The translations under genes and the position numbers were made by a program. A stretch of 64,000 bases of DNA from G963676095 sp963676095 (lineage in GTDB: Bacteria; Bacteroidota; Bacteroidia; Bacteroidales; Prolixibacteraceae): positions 4,774,001 to 4,838,000 of the forward strand of contig OY781040.1 in assembly GCA_963676095.1 (NCBI GenBank), in the 5' to 3' direction. The notes under the pieces were generated by a model. That model ran no database searches, was not told where the DNA came from, and was given only the letters and a program-made list of their open reading frames with translations. Below, piece after piece: positions 1 to 8,045 of the stretch (its first letter is position 1; each line of letters opens with the position of its first letter).

Positions 1-237
1 GATTCATCCTCCCGATCTTCGCAGGCAGGTGGTACAGCAACTGGCGATAATGTAGGATCCAGACAAGATGATGAATTCAAAAGTCATAACCATTCTTATA
101 CCTCTTTTCCTAACAGTCGCGGAGATATTGCCAGTGGGCGGTACTGGCAAGCAGGAGGCTCAACCACCGGAGCCACCGGAGGAAATGAAACGCGTCCGAA
201 AAACGTCTATGTTAATTATCTTATTCGGGTTTTGTAA
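1..237 (+). CDS. C-terminal end of a phage tail-collar-type protein (partial, 5' end outside window)
   Basis: Frame 1 is open from the first base to the TAA at 235-237 and gives 78 residues. The translation has a His-Asn-His motif (SHNHSY), a Gly/Ser/Thr-rich linker and the ending GGNETRPKNVYVNYLIRVL. The phrase NETRPxNVxxxYLI is characteristic of phage tail-collar (gp12-like short tail fibre) domains, where it closes the receptor-binding head. Such proteins occur in prophages and also as stand-alone genes in Bacteroidota, so a prophage cannot be claimed from this piece alone. No other phage gene follows it. The family assignment is by motif; the rest of the protein is unseen. Confidence 0.72.
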   Translation, partial: DSSSRSSQAGGTATGDNVGSRQDDEFKSHNHSYTSFPNSRGDIASGRYWQAGGSTTGATGGNETRPKNVYVNYLIRVL

Positions 238-1052
238 ATGGTTTCGTTCCGTTGTGCCAAAATGCATAAAACAGAAAGAATTAGGAAATATGAATCAATG
301 TCGTTTAGTTAAGAAAAACATCGGCATTTCCTTATTTTACAGGCATTTTGGAGAAAAATAGTTTTTTGAAAAGTATGTATTTTGCCCGAAGTTGCTTATT
401 TTGTAAGGGTATAAAGGGGTAACCCAAGTGTTAACAAGACATCGGATTATCGGGAAACATTAACGGGACATATTGGCAATGAAATTGACAACCAGCAATT
501 TTGTAGTCATTTTAAAGGCGGACATGAAGGGGGTGTTTACCCGTAATAGAAAATTACCAATCAAAACGATAATCCTGTTGGTGCTCAAGTTCAAAAGTTC
601 CATACAGCGAGAGTTGGACCGCTCCTTCAAGGAAGCCTCCCGAAGCGACTTCAACATCAGGGAAGTTACCACGGATGCGTTTACGCAGACACGGACAAAA
701 GATCAACCGGACCAATGCCCTGGCAACTGTAATAGATATGCTGGTGTCTATCTTTACGAACCCTCCGCCGGGCGTTTTGACGGCCAGCGCACCGCTCCGT
801 TCTGCATTCGCGACGGAGTATTGACGGATTTCGGGAAGGTCAGTCCTGTCGTTTCCATACTTTTTCGATAACCGCTCAACTAATGCTTCTGCATAATCTT
901 TCAATACAAAACTAAAGGCTTTTAGGGAAACTTTGAATGGTGTAACAGATTCTTATTCCTTCCTTTTCCGTCTCACTAAATTTATGCTTAACAAGGATAC
1001 CCCCTCAGAAATATGAAGTGATCCAATTGTCTAACCCGGACTGATTTATAAA
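238..1052. other. Gene-poor stretch with no convincing coding region
   Basis: About 800 bases separate the collar-type gene from the tRNA terminator. Several overlapping open frames of 70-130 codons run through 460-904 on both strands, but none has a recognisable domain or a sensible start, and they overlie a decayed dispersed repeat (753-898). I see no RNA gene here. It looks like remnant mobile or prophage-junction DNA. Confidence 0.5.
753..898 (+). repeat. Dispersed repeat, copy A (decayed, internally deleted)
   Basis: The stretch contains CCCTCCGCCGGGCGTTTTGA, which recurs nearly unchanged at about 17430 (+) and about 36090 (minus). The similarity to the 36-kb copy goes beyond this core. 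Downstream of it, CGACGGAG...GACGGATT...TCAGTCCTG...CTTTTTCGATAACC lines up with the reverse complement of 35905-35990, with a deletion between the two blocks. All three copies are therefore members of one element family. I see no intact transposase or terminal repeats in any copy. Confidence 0.7.
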
Positions 1053-1098
1053 AAATAGAGAAGCCTGTAAATCATACGATTTGCAGGCTTCTCTATTT
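1053..1098 (-). terminator. Rho-independent terminator downstream of tRNA-Pro
   Basis: A long inverted repeat, AATAGAGAAGCCTG / CAGGCTTCTCTATT, with a short loop lies just 3' of the leftward tRNA gene. On the minus strand it is followed by a T-rich run (complement of 1045-1055), so it fits termination of the tRNA transcript. The stem may also work weakly on the plus strand. Confidence 0.8.
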
Positions 1099-1115
1099 GA
1101 CTGTTAGTCATTTAG

Positions 1116-1188
1116 TCGGGATGACTGGACTCGAACCAGCGACCCCCACGTCCCGAACGTGGTACGCTACCAACTGCGCTACATCCCG
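1116..1188 (-). tRNA. tRNA-Pro, anticodon CGG
   Basis: Read on the minus strand, the sequence starts CGGGATG and ends CATCCCG plus discriminator A, forming a perfect 7-bp acceptor stem. The anticodon stem CCACG/CGTGG encloses the loop TTCGGGA with anticodon CGG, which reads the proline codon CCG. The T-arm has the standard GGTTCGAGTCC form. The CCA end is not encoded. The length is 73 nt. tRNA genes are common integration targets, and phage-like sequence lies about 900 bp away, but no duplicated 3' end was found. Confidence 0.95.
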
Positions 1189-1204
1189 TTTTGCTAACGG
1201 CATG

Positions 1205-1240
1205 CAAAAATAATATTTTCATCGAAAAACCTAAAGCAAA
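1205..1240 (-). promoter_or_regulatory. Candidate promoter for tRNA-Pro
   Basis: On the minus strand the sequence TATTTTTG (complement of 1205-1212) matches the Bacteroidota -7 element TAnnTTTG, 17 bp upstream of the mature tRNA 5' end. A TTTG (complement of 1237-1240) lies upstream at a spacing of 24, longer than the usual 19-21. The -7 match is good and the -33 match is weak. Confidence 0.4.
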
Positions 1241-1332
1241 GGTGTTTTTATTTTCTATTTATTTACGATACCTGCTATTTGTCCTTTTATCATGGGAATT
1301 TATTTTTTAACAATCCCCGAAATGATTGGCAT

Positions 1333-2538
1333 TTATGGCTTTCCTTTCAAAAAATCTTTCAGGTAGTCAAATTGTTTGGTCAATTGTCCCCTTCTCAATA
1401 TTGTTCCCCGTTCGATAATGCCTTGTTCATCAGTTCCGAATAAATAAGGGAATATCTGGTTATAAAGGTCGTTTGAGAATGTGCGTGAAGCGTCCATGGG
1501 TAAAGCCGTAGGGAGATTATCGACTGCCATGACGGTTATGTAACCGGGAGAGGAAAATGCCGGCTTTTCGGACAGGTCCGAAGGATCGATATCATAAAAG
1601 GGACTTCCAATTGTAGAAGTCCTTACCGTGGTCGGGATGGGACCGTTTACGTCACAACTGATATCGGCAATCAGCGAAATTGAGAAATCGGGCGATTGGA
1701 CTTGTTCTTTAGTGAAAAATACAGGGGCACGGTTGTCCCAGAAGTGGCAGGGAATAAAAACATCGGTTACGCCCGGATAACGCTGAAACGTCGACTGATA
1801 TAACCGGGGATCGGAGTAGAATTCGTTCCTGTCGAATTTTCCTTCTTTCCGTTCTGCATAATCTTCAGGGTCCAGGCGGGCAAAGACTGGGAAATCATAT
1901 TCCGAGTTCAGGAAATCACGGGGAATGACCTCTTTGATCCCGGCTCCCCGAATAATTTCGAGGGCACCTGAAGCGACCCTGCCTCCCCCTGTAACCAATA
2001 TCTTGAGCGGTGGAACTGTGACCGTTTTTAACGTTTTGAGCATATCTTCCAGGTCCAGGCATATTTCAGGGGAGGGCAGATCAGTATTCCCTGTTTTCCT
2101 GGCGATCCCCATGAAGGCATAATATGCTCCAACCACTCCGGCCCAGAAACCAAAAGCGACCAACCGGTTGTTATTTTTGTCCGTCAGGTATTCATAATCG
2201 ATCAGCGTGATCTTTTTTTGCACCATTTTCCGGAAAAAGTTCCTGTTATAGGGTTGTTGTTTGCCTACATGAGAAAATATCAGGTATGTTTTTCCTGCAA
2301 TGAGTTCTTCTTCATCGACTTCCTTAATGCCGATCAGCAGGTCACAATGGTCTATGTTATCAACGACAGGTATGCCCAGTTCTGTGTATTCGGAATCAGC
2401 AAATATCCTGACCTTGCTCGATTGCACGTAAAGTTCGACATCCGGGTAGCTATCCATAATCAACCTGGCTGTTGCCGGTGTAATCCCGGTACGGCGGTCA
2501 TCCCAACGTCTCGTTTCCCTTAATACGCCTATTTTCAT
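1333..2538 (-). CDS. Alanine dehydrogenase / saccharopine dehydrogenase-like NAD(P)-binding oxidoreductase
   Basis: The 401-aa product begins MKIGVLRETRRWDDRRTG, the N-terminal signature of the alanine dehydrogenase/transhydrogenase (AlaDh_PNT) fold shared with NAD-dependent saccharopine dehydrogenase. A Rossmann nucleotide loop KILVTGGGRVASGA follows near the middle, then the stretch SLIADISCDVNGPIP, typical of the lysine-forming saccharopine dehydrogenase branch (acidic ISCD). It probably catalyses NAD-linked oxidation or reduction of an amino acid in the cytoplasm; the substrate cannot be decided by eye. I place the start at the ATG at 2538 because the homologous N-terminus begins there; the 27 codons upstream in frame look non-coding. 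The gene stands alone between tRNA-Pro and ssrA. Confidence 0.8.
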   Translation of the reverse strand: MKIGVLRETRRWDDRRTGITPATARLIMDSYPDVELYVQSSKVRIFADSEYTELGIPVVDNIDHCDLLIGIKEVDEEELIAGKTYLIFSHVGKQQPYNRNFFRKMVQKKITLIDYEYLTDKNNNRLVAFGFWAGVVGAYYAFMGIARKTGNTDLPSPEICLDLEDMLKTLKTVTVPPLKILVTGGGRVASGALEIIRGAGIKEVIPRDFLNSEYDFPVFARLDPEDYAERKEGKFDRNEFYSDPRLYQSTFQRYPGVTDVFIPCHFWDNRAPVFFTKEQVQSPDFSISLIADISCDVNGPIPTTVRTSTIGSPFYDIDPSDLSEKPAFSSPGYITVMAVDNLPTALPMDASRTFSNDLYNQIFPYLFGTDEQGIIERGTILRRGQLTKQFDYLKDFLKGKP

Positions 2539-2755
2539 TATTGACCGTTTGTTTTTTGAATTATCATTGTCAGAATTGTGCCCTTTACCTGTGACGGGAT
2601 TTTTTGGTATTTGCAGCATGAAAAATATTTTCTCACTTATTCAGTGGAAACCGCCGGTCACAAGTCTTGTCTTAAAGATAGCATTATTCTGTTAAAATAC
2701 CTAGGGCAATAATTGGCAGAAGAGAGATGGAAGAGGTCATCCTGGAAACAGAATA

Positions 2756-2787
2756 TTTTCAGAATTAAAATTATTGTAGTACTTTCG
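2756..2787 (+). promoter_or_regulatory. Candidate ssrA promoter
   Basis: TTTT at 2756-2759 and TACTTTCG at 2780-2787, 20 bp apart, resemble the Bacteroidota promoter TTTG-N19/21-TAnnTTTG (one mismatch in each element). It lies about 35 bp upstream of the mature tmRNA 5' end, which fits a short processed precursor. Confidence 0.5.
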
Positions 2788-2822
2788 CACTTCATTTACT
2801 CGCAAAACGCGACAGCAAAAAT

Positions 2823-3217
2823 GGGGATGACTGGTTTTGACAGCGGGTAGAAGAGGTATGTAAGCATGCTGAGCTTTGTCTGTTGGCTCAAAAATCTCAA
2901 TGGACAAACTATTAATTGGCGAAAATAACTACGCTCTTGCTGCGTAATTCTACAATGTAGATTACACTTTATTCCTGCACCAGGTGCGGGGACGAGACAT
3001 TGCCCGGGTGCTATCTTCCTGAAGCGGCCCGATTCGGCGATGCAAGTAATTCGGGAATAGTGAAGGTTTTGCTTCGGGACTTTTGCGAAAATTAAGAAGC
3101 TAAGGTAATGATCGGTGGCCCTGATCCAGTCATTACTCGAAAACCAAGTCGGGGCTAAGCATGTAGAAAGCGTATTGCTTCCTCGTTTGGACCCGGGTTC
3201 GATTCCCGGCATCTCCA
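2823..3217 (+). ncRNA. ssrA: tmRNA (transfer-messenger RNA), tag GENNYALAA
   Basis: The RNA starts GGGGATGACTGGTTTTGACA, the usual tmRNA 5' end, and closes with a T-arm (GGGTTCGATTCCC) and CATCTCC, which pairs with the 5' GGGGATG to form the tRNA-like acceptor stem. The 3' CCA is not encoded. The internal tag frame at 2918-2947 reads Gly-Glu-Asn-Asn-Tyr-Ala-Leu-Ala-Ala-stop, the tag known from Bacteroides-type genomes. The RNA rescues stalled ribosomes with SmpB and marks the unfinished peptide for proteolysis. A T-rich run follows at 3219 and may help end transcription. Confidence 0.97.
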
Positions 3218-3343
3218 CTTTTTTTTATTGATTATGAGTTGGTTGCATTTAGTCAGCGAAAAGGAAAATCCGGATCAATCGGAAGAGCCTTCTGTGAAAG
3301 CAGTCAATGTACTTAACCGGTTTCCGTAATTTCTTCAGAAAGG

Positions 3344-3772
3344 CTACGTTTCCCGATTTTCCGTCGGTTGCTTCCGTTTCTCCGATTCCAGGCGGACAAG
3401 CTCGTCCATTTGCCTGTTTCTCCTGTGAACAACATGGTTGACGCGTAAAAGTGCCAGGATAAGGATCAGCCAGATCAAAATGATTAATGTTACCATTCCC
3501 CATATTGTTATTGTACTTACTATTGCCCCGTCTCCGCGTTCTCGTTGTTGTCCCCCGTTCATGGTTATCTTGCCTGCCCTGATGTTGTCTGCCCCTGTCT
3601 CCGGCCGGGGAAGAAGCAACAGGCAAACGGCCGGAATTATAAATAAAACGTATGTCTTTAACGGGACCCCTACCCGGTGACCAACCTTCACGGGGTGCTT
3701 TTGCCCCCTGTCCCCTGAAAGGGGGAACACTTTGATAACAGGATAACCCATCCTGCATCCAGTATCGGGCAT
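3344..3772 (-). CDS. Small membrane protein at the distal end of the fimbrial/T9SS operon
   Basis: I do not recognise the family. The frame encodes up to 142 residues with two hydrophobic stretches: KTYVLFIIPAVCLLLL, like a signal peptide or first membrane helix, and ITIWGMVTLIILIWLILILA, a clear transmembrane helix. A basic/acidic tail (HRRNRQMDELVRLESEKRK) follows and could form a short helix in the cytoplasm. The first 27 codons look like intergenic sequence, so a GTG at residue 28 (about 3691) is a plausible real start. It lies 22 bp downstream of the large SBBP protein and on the same strand, so it probably shares its transcript. A competing frame at 3249-3794 has no protein-like features. 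Confidence 0.5.
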   Translation of the reverse strand: MPDTGCRMGYPVIKVFPLSGDRGQKHPVKVGHRVGVPLKTYVLFIIPAVCLLLLPRPETGADNIRAGKITMNGGQQRERGDGAIVSTITIWGMVTLIILIWLILILALLRVNHVVHRRNRQMDELVRLESEKRKQPTENRET

Positions 3773-3793
3773 CCAATATCCGGTATCCAGCCA

Positions 3794-6700
3794 CTAGTAC
3801 ACCACCTTGTACCCTTTATCCATACCGCCCCCTTTCACCTTCACCAGGTAAATGCCACGCGTGTTCAGCGGGTAGCTGACCGCTGAACCCCCTTTCAGGG
3901 TTTCCCTGCCCAGCAGCCGGCCTTTCACGTCATGCAGCCCCACCTCGTAACTTATGTCGCTGTCCAGCCCTTCCAGGTCGACCTCCAGCTCGTCGCCGTT
4001 CATGTAAACCAACGCTTCCCCCCTGTCATTCTCGTCAGTGCCCGCGCTGAAGGACAGCACGAACCTCGAAGCCGCATCGCCCGCTTTCGCGCTGAACGTG
4101 TAAACCGTGTCACGGCTAAAGTCGTGCACCCTGCCCGTTAACCTGTCTTTCAGATAAAGGCTTGCCAGTCCTGCTCCGGACGGGTTGCACGTGAGCCTGT
4201 AGCTGCCCGCCTGCCCGGCACTGAACCCCAGGTTAACCGTCTTGTTTTCTGTCGTGTCTGTCAGGTGGAGCGTGGTTAACGTGTCGCTATTCCACCGCAG
4301 GTACAGGCTGGGAGCGGTCTTCACCACGCTGAACAGCTTACGCGCTCCAGCGGCGTTCTCCCCGTTGCCCAGGTCGAACCAAACCTCGTCGGCACCAAGA
4401 CCGGACAGGGACTTTACCTTGAACCGGGTTTTCTTCCGGATCCCGGTTGCCGCGCTTTCCACCCACATGCCGCCGTTCGCATTCACCCGGCAATTATTGT
4501 TGAAGGTGAACGTCCCGGCAGAGGCTGCCTGCACGAAGAAGCCTTCTGTCGGCGCAATGTAGCGGCCCACTCCGTTTGTCCCTTCACCGTCGGCGTCTGC
4601 AGAGTTGATCACCCCGTAGTTGCTGTTGGTTGCGCTCCAGATCCACGCGTTGTAGCCACCGTTGTCCGGGGTAAGCATGTCGCGGGTATAACCGGCATCT
4701 GCCGCCCAGTCGATCGCGCTGGGGTAAGGGTTGCCAACCAGGTTGAAGCCCGTGTAGCTGCTGCTCCCCTCGTCATTCGTCCCTGTCCCCGAGGCTGTTA
4801 TCGCATAGTCCACGCTCCCGCTGGTCAGCGTCCCGATAAAGCTGTTCGTCCCCGCCGTCTCCAGCGAGTACAGGTAACCCCTCCCAGGGGTGAACTGATC
4901 GCCCGCTTGCACTGACGACCACGTCGGGTCAACGTCCGTGTTCAGGTTATAAATCCAGCACGAGCCTGGCTCGTCCCACGCGTAAAGGTCGTAGCCCGTA
5001 CCGTCGCCGTAACTGCCCGAAGGCGTCCAGTTGTTGCTCCCGAAGATCGCCTGCCCGCTTACCGGGGAAGAAATGAACTTCCAGCTTTCGTCAGGGCCGA
5101 TGTAACGGTTTACCGTCCCGCTTACCCCCGTGCCCGCGTAAAGCAGCGAGCCAACGCCGGTCGCACCGGATGCCAGCACCAGACCGGTACCACCTGCGCT
5201 GTTGGTCAGCGTCCCGTCCACAGACAGGCTTTTGTCCGCGGCAACCGTCAGCGACGACCTGCTGCTGATCACCAGGTTGTTGCCCACCGACAGGTCCGTG
5301 TTATCAGTCACCCCCGCTGCATTGTCTATTGTTAAATTGTAGGCCGTGTTGTCCAGGAAGGCTCCTTCCGGGATTTCCTGCGCCGCGCTGCCACCAAAGG
5401 TGAAGGCGGGGCTGTTGGCCGTGGCATCAAGACCCCCGCTTACGGACGTCAGGGCCCCGGTCAGGGTCAGGTCGCCGTCCAGGGTCACGTTGTTGCTGTT
5501 GTTAATCGTCAGGTTATAAACTTTGTTGCTTAGCAGGGCGCCGGAGCTGAGCGTTTGCGCGGCGCTACCCGAAAAGGTCAGCGTCGGGGAGTTCACCGTC
5601 ACGTCAAGCGCACCAGAGGTGGCCGTAAGCGCACCTGTTACAGACAGGTCGCCCCCGAGTGTTACGTTGTTGCTGTTGGCAATGGTCAGGTTGTAAACCT
5701 CGTTGTTATAGAAAGCCCCGGCGGGAATGGCCTGTGCCGCGCTCCCCGAAAAGGAGATCCCCGACGAGGGGGCCGACGCATCGATTTGCGCCCCGCCTGT
5801 CAGGGCCAGGCTGCCCCCTACCGTCAGGGTATGCCCGTTGGCGACCAGCCGGTAAACCGACTGGCTGTTGCCCAGCGAGCCGATGGTCCGGTCCTGGTCC
5901 ATCACGAGGTTATTCTGAGGGGAGGGATCAAAGTAAACGCTCTCCCCGGACAAGGGAACGCTCCCCTCCGTCCAGTTGCCCGTCGTGCCCCAGTCGGCGC
6001 TCAACATCCCCTTCCAGTCATTGCGGGGACTGAGGCTGTAAACGAAACCATCCGTGTTGCTCCCGTTTGCAGAGAAAGAACGGACCGGGCTGCCCCACGT
6101 GGCCGTACTGTACCCGCAAACCAGGATGTTGCCCCCCTGGTCAATCGTGATATCACGACCCAGTGTTCCAACTTGGTCGTTTCCGCTCCCCCCCAGAAAG
6201 GCATTCCACACCAGGCTTCCTGCCGGGCTTAACTTCGCAACAAAACTATCACTGCCACCGCTATAGGCCGGGAGCGGCGTTTCCCCCCATGTGGCATTAC
6301 TGATCCCGGCCGTATAAATATAACCCTTCTGATCGACGGCAATACCACAACACTGATCAGAGGAGCTCCCCCCCAGAAAAGTGTACCACAGCAGGTTTCC
6401 TGCCGGGCTTAACTTCGCGATAAAACCGTCATAAGAACCACTAAGGGCCTGGACAGGCGTTTCCCCCCATGTGGCATTGCCGAACCCGGCTGCATAAATA
6501 TACCCCTCCTGATCAACGGCAATACCGTAACCATAATCAGTGGCGGTGCTCCCCAGAAAGGTGTTCCACACCAGGCTTCCTGCCGGGCTTATTTTGGCAA
6601 CAAAACCATCACCACCACCACCATAGGCCCGGACAGGCGTTTCTCCCCATGTGCCGGAACTTTGCCCGGCTACATAAGTATACCCCTCCTGATCAACGGC

Positions 6701-7951
6701 AATACCACCGTTAGACAAATCAGAGGAGGTCCCCCCCAGAAAGGTGTTCCACAGCAGGCTTCCCGCCGGGCTTAACTTCACAACAAAACCATCAAAAGAA
6801 ACACTAAAAGCGCGGACAGGCTGTCCCCATGTGCCAGAACTGATCCCGGCCGCATAAATATAACCCTCCTGGTCAATGGCAATACCATAACAATCATCGT
6901 AGGAGGTCCCCCCCAAAAAGGTGTTCCACACCAGGCTTCCTGCCGGGCTTAACTTCGCAACAAAACCATCATAAACAGCATAACCACTAAAGGCTCGGAC
7001 AGGCTGTCCCCATGTGACAAAACTGGACCCGGCTGCATAAATATAGCCCTCCTGATCAACGGCAAGACCATAACAATAATCAGAGGACGCCCCTCCCAAA
7101 AAGGCGTTCCACACCAGGCTTCCCGTCGGGCTTAACTTCGCAACAAAACCATCACAATTGCCGCCACCAAAGGCCCGGACAGGCTGTCCCCATGTCGAAT
7201 TACTGTACCCGGCTACATAAATATACCCGTCCTGATCAGTGGCAATACTATAACAATAATCAGCGTAGTACGCTCCCAAAAAGGTATTCCACGAGAGGGA
7301 GGGATCGATGGTCACCGCTATGCCAGGGATAAGCTTTCCCAGCCTGAAGCCTACCCGGTTGCCCGGGTACAACCGGTAGGATACCGCTACCGGCCTTTTC
7401 TGACCGTTCACTTCCTGCCACGCCACCGGCGCGCTTTCGGTCAGTTCGCCTCCATTGTACCCGATAACCAGGTTGCCTGCCTTGTCCAGGCTGACCGGGC
7501 GGTTGTACTGCAGCACGATGCTTCCAACGCGGGTGCTGTCGCCATCGGGCTCAAGCACGTATACGCTCTCCAGGATCCCTTCCTTAGTCCCCTGGTAAAT
7601 GGCCGTCACCTTGTCCCACAGCCCGGGGTAGGTCACGCGGTCCAGCGGGTCGGGGGCTCCTGCCGGACCGTCTGCCCGGGGACCGCCGGCGGGTAAACCG
7701 GCGCCTTGCCCCACTGCGCCATTACCGCCGGAAACAGGCCCTGCCTCCCGGCTGTTAACGAACTCCACGGCCAGAGCGTGGTCCGTTGAGGCTACCCGGT
7801 AGCCATGCTTGCCGAACTGCGCTACATGTCCCCCGCAGGTAAAGGTCAAAGTTCCTGTTTCCACCGGCGCTCCCTGTCCCCGCGAAACGAGGGCAGGCAA
7901 AACGGCCAGTGACAGGAGAAATAAATGGAATATAGGTCTTGTTTGTTGCAT
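3794..7951 (-). CDS. Giant secreted SBBP-repeat protein with T9SS C-terminal sorting domain
   Basis: The 1385-aa protein starts with a signal peptide (residues 1-27, ending SRGQG). A region follows that resembles the domain usually preceding SBBP repeats (roughly 30-215). Residues about 219-650 hold seven SBBP beta-propeller units of about 60 aa, each of the form W-N-T-F-L-G-G...I-A-V-D-Q-E-G-Y-I-Y-A-A-G. Next come three similar 60-aa units starting FSGSAAQ with VYNLTI and NVTLxGDLxLTGALT (about 745-930). A long beta-rich region follows, and the last 80 residues form a type A T9SS sorting domain (YEVGLHDVKGRLLG... GIYLVKVKGG..YKVVY). By family knowledge it is exported through Sec, then carried across the outer membrane by T9SS and attached to the surface or released. 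It follows PorV and the pilus genes on the same strand, so an adhesin role is inferred. The DNA is clearly GC-rich. Confidence 0.85.
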   Translation of the reverse strand: MQQTRPIFHLFLLSLAVLPALVSRGQGAPVETGTLTFTCGGHVAQFGKHGYRVASTDHALAVEFVNSREAGPVSGGNGAVGQGAGLPAGGPRADGPAGAPDPLDRVTYPGLWDKVTAIYQGTKEGILESVYVLEPDGDSTRVGSIVLQYNRPVSLDKAGNLVIGYNGGELTESAPVAWQEVNGQKRPVAVSYRLYPGNRVGFRLGKLIPGIAVTIDPSLSWNTFLGAYYADYCYSIATDQDGYIYVAGYSNSTWGQPVRAFGGGNCDGFVAKLSPTGSLVWNAFLGGASSDYCYGLAVDQEGYIYAAGSSFVTWGQPVRAFSGYAVYDGFVAKLSPAGSLVWNTFLGGTSYDDCYGIAIDQEGYIYAAGISSGTWGQPVRAFSVSFDGFVVKLSPAGSLLWNTFLGGTSSDLSNGGIAVDQEGYTYVAGQSSGTWGETPVRAYGGGGDGFVAKISPAGSLVWNTFLGSTATDYGYGIAVDQEGYIYAAGFGNATWGETPVQALSGSYDGFIAKLSPAGNLLWYTFLGGSSSDQCCGIAVDQKGYIYTAGISNATWGETPLPAYSGGSDSFVAKLSPAGSLVWNAFLGGSGNDQVGTLGRDITIDQGGNILVCGYSTATWGSPVRSFSANGSNTDGFVYSLSPRNDWKGMLSADWGTTGNWTEGSVPLSGESVYFDPSPQNNLVMDQDRTIGSLGNSQSVYRLVANGHTLTVGGSLALTGGAQIDASAPSSGISFSGSAAQAIPAGAFYNNEVYNLTIANSNNVTLGGDLSVTGALTATSGALDVTVNSPTLTFSGSAAQTLSSGALLSNKVYNLTINNSNNVTLDGDLTLTGALTSVSGGLDATANSPAFTFGGSAAQEIPEGAFLDNTAYNLTIDNAAGVTDNTDLSVGNNLVISSRSSLTVAADKSLSVDGTLTNSAGGTGLVLASGATGVGSLLYAGTGVSGTVNRYIGPDESWKFISSPVSGQAIFGSNNWTPSGSYGDGTGYDLYAWDEPGSCWIYNLNTDVDPTWSSVQAGDQFTPGRGYLYSLETAGTNSFIGTLTSGSVDYAITASGTGTNDEGSSSYTGFNLVGNPYPSAIDWAADAGYTRDMLTPDNGGYNAWIWSATNSNYGVINSADADGEGTNGVGRYIAPTEGFFVQAASAGTFTFNNNCRVNANGGMWVESAATGIRKKTRFKVKSLSGLGADEVWFDLGNGENAAGARKLFSVVKTAPSLYLRWNSDTLTTLHLTDTTENKTVNLGFSAGQAGSYRLTCNPSGAGLASLYLKDRLTGRVHDFSRDTVYTFSAKAGDAASRFVLSFSAGTDENDRGEALVYMNGDELEVDLEGLDSDISYEVGLHDVKGRLLGRETLKGGSAVSYPLNTRGIYLVKVKGGGMDKGYKVVY
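6030..7297 (-). repeat. Seven in-frame direct repeats of about 180 bp encoding SBBP units
   Basis: Within the large surface protein, strings such as CAGGCTTCCTGCCGGGCTTA and GGCAATACCATAACAAT recur about every 180 bases from 6030 to 7297. Each copy encodes one SBBP blade. Some copies are nearly identical at the nucleotide level, so homologous recombination could add or remove blades. A weaker set of three repeats, encoding the FSGSAAQ units, covers roughly 5390-5770. Confidence 0.8.
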
Positions 7952-8045
7952 CGGGTTTCTGGTTATTATTGTTTACAGGTTACATTATTCATGCTGTTTT
8001 TATTGTTGCTGCTGCCCGGTTGTTGCCGCTGTTCTCCCGGAGAAG

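Noticed and set aside
460..904. Three overlapping frames in the gene-poor region
   Set aside because: They overlie repeat copy A, are on both strands and lack domains. Only the LSKKxGNxRTD stretch recurs, in copy C, and it is explained by the repeat.
1116..1188. tRNA-Pro as a proven integration site
   Set aside because: No second copy of its 3' end was found in the window, so no att site can be called.
2796..3218. 140-codon minus-strand frame over the tmRNA
   Set aside because: It lies wholly within ssrA, whose tag and acceptor stem are clear.
3249..3794. 181-codon minus-strand frame overlapping the small membrane protein
   Set aside because: It has low-complexity polar sequence without a signal or domain, whereas the other frame has two clear hydrophobic helices.
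5555..6232. 225-codon plus-strand frame within the SBBP gene
   Set aside because: It is antisense to a well-defined repeat protein, has an Arg/Pro/Gly-rich composition typical of GC-rich shadows and has no domain.
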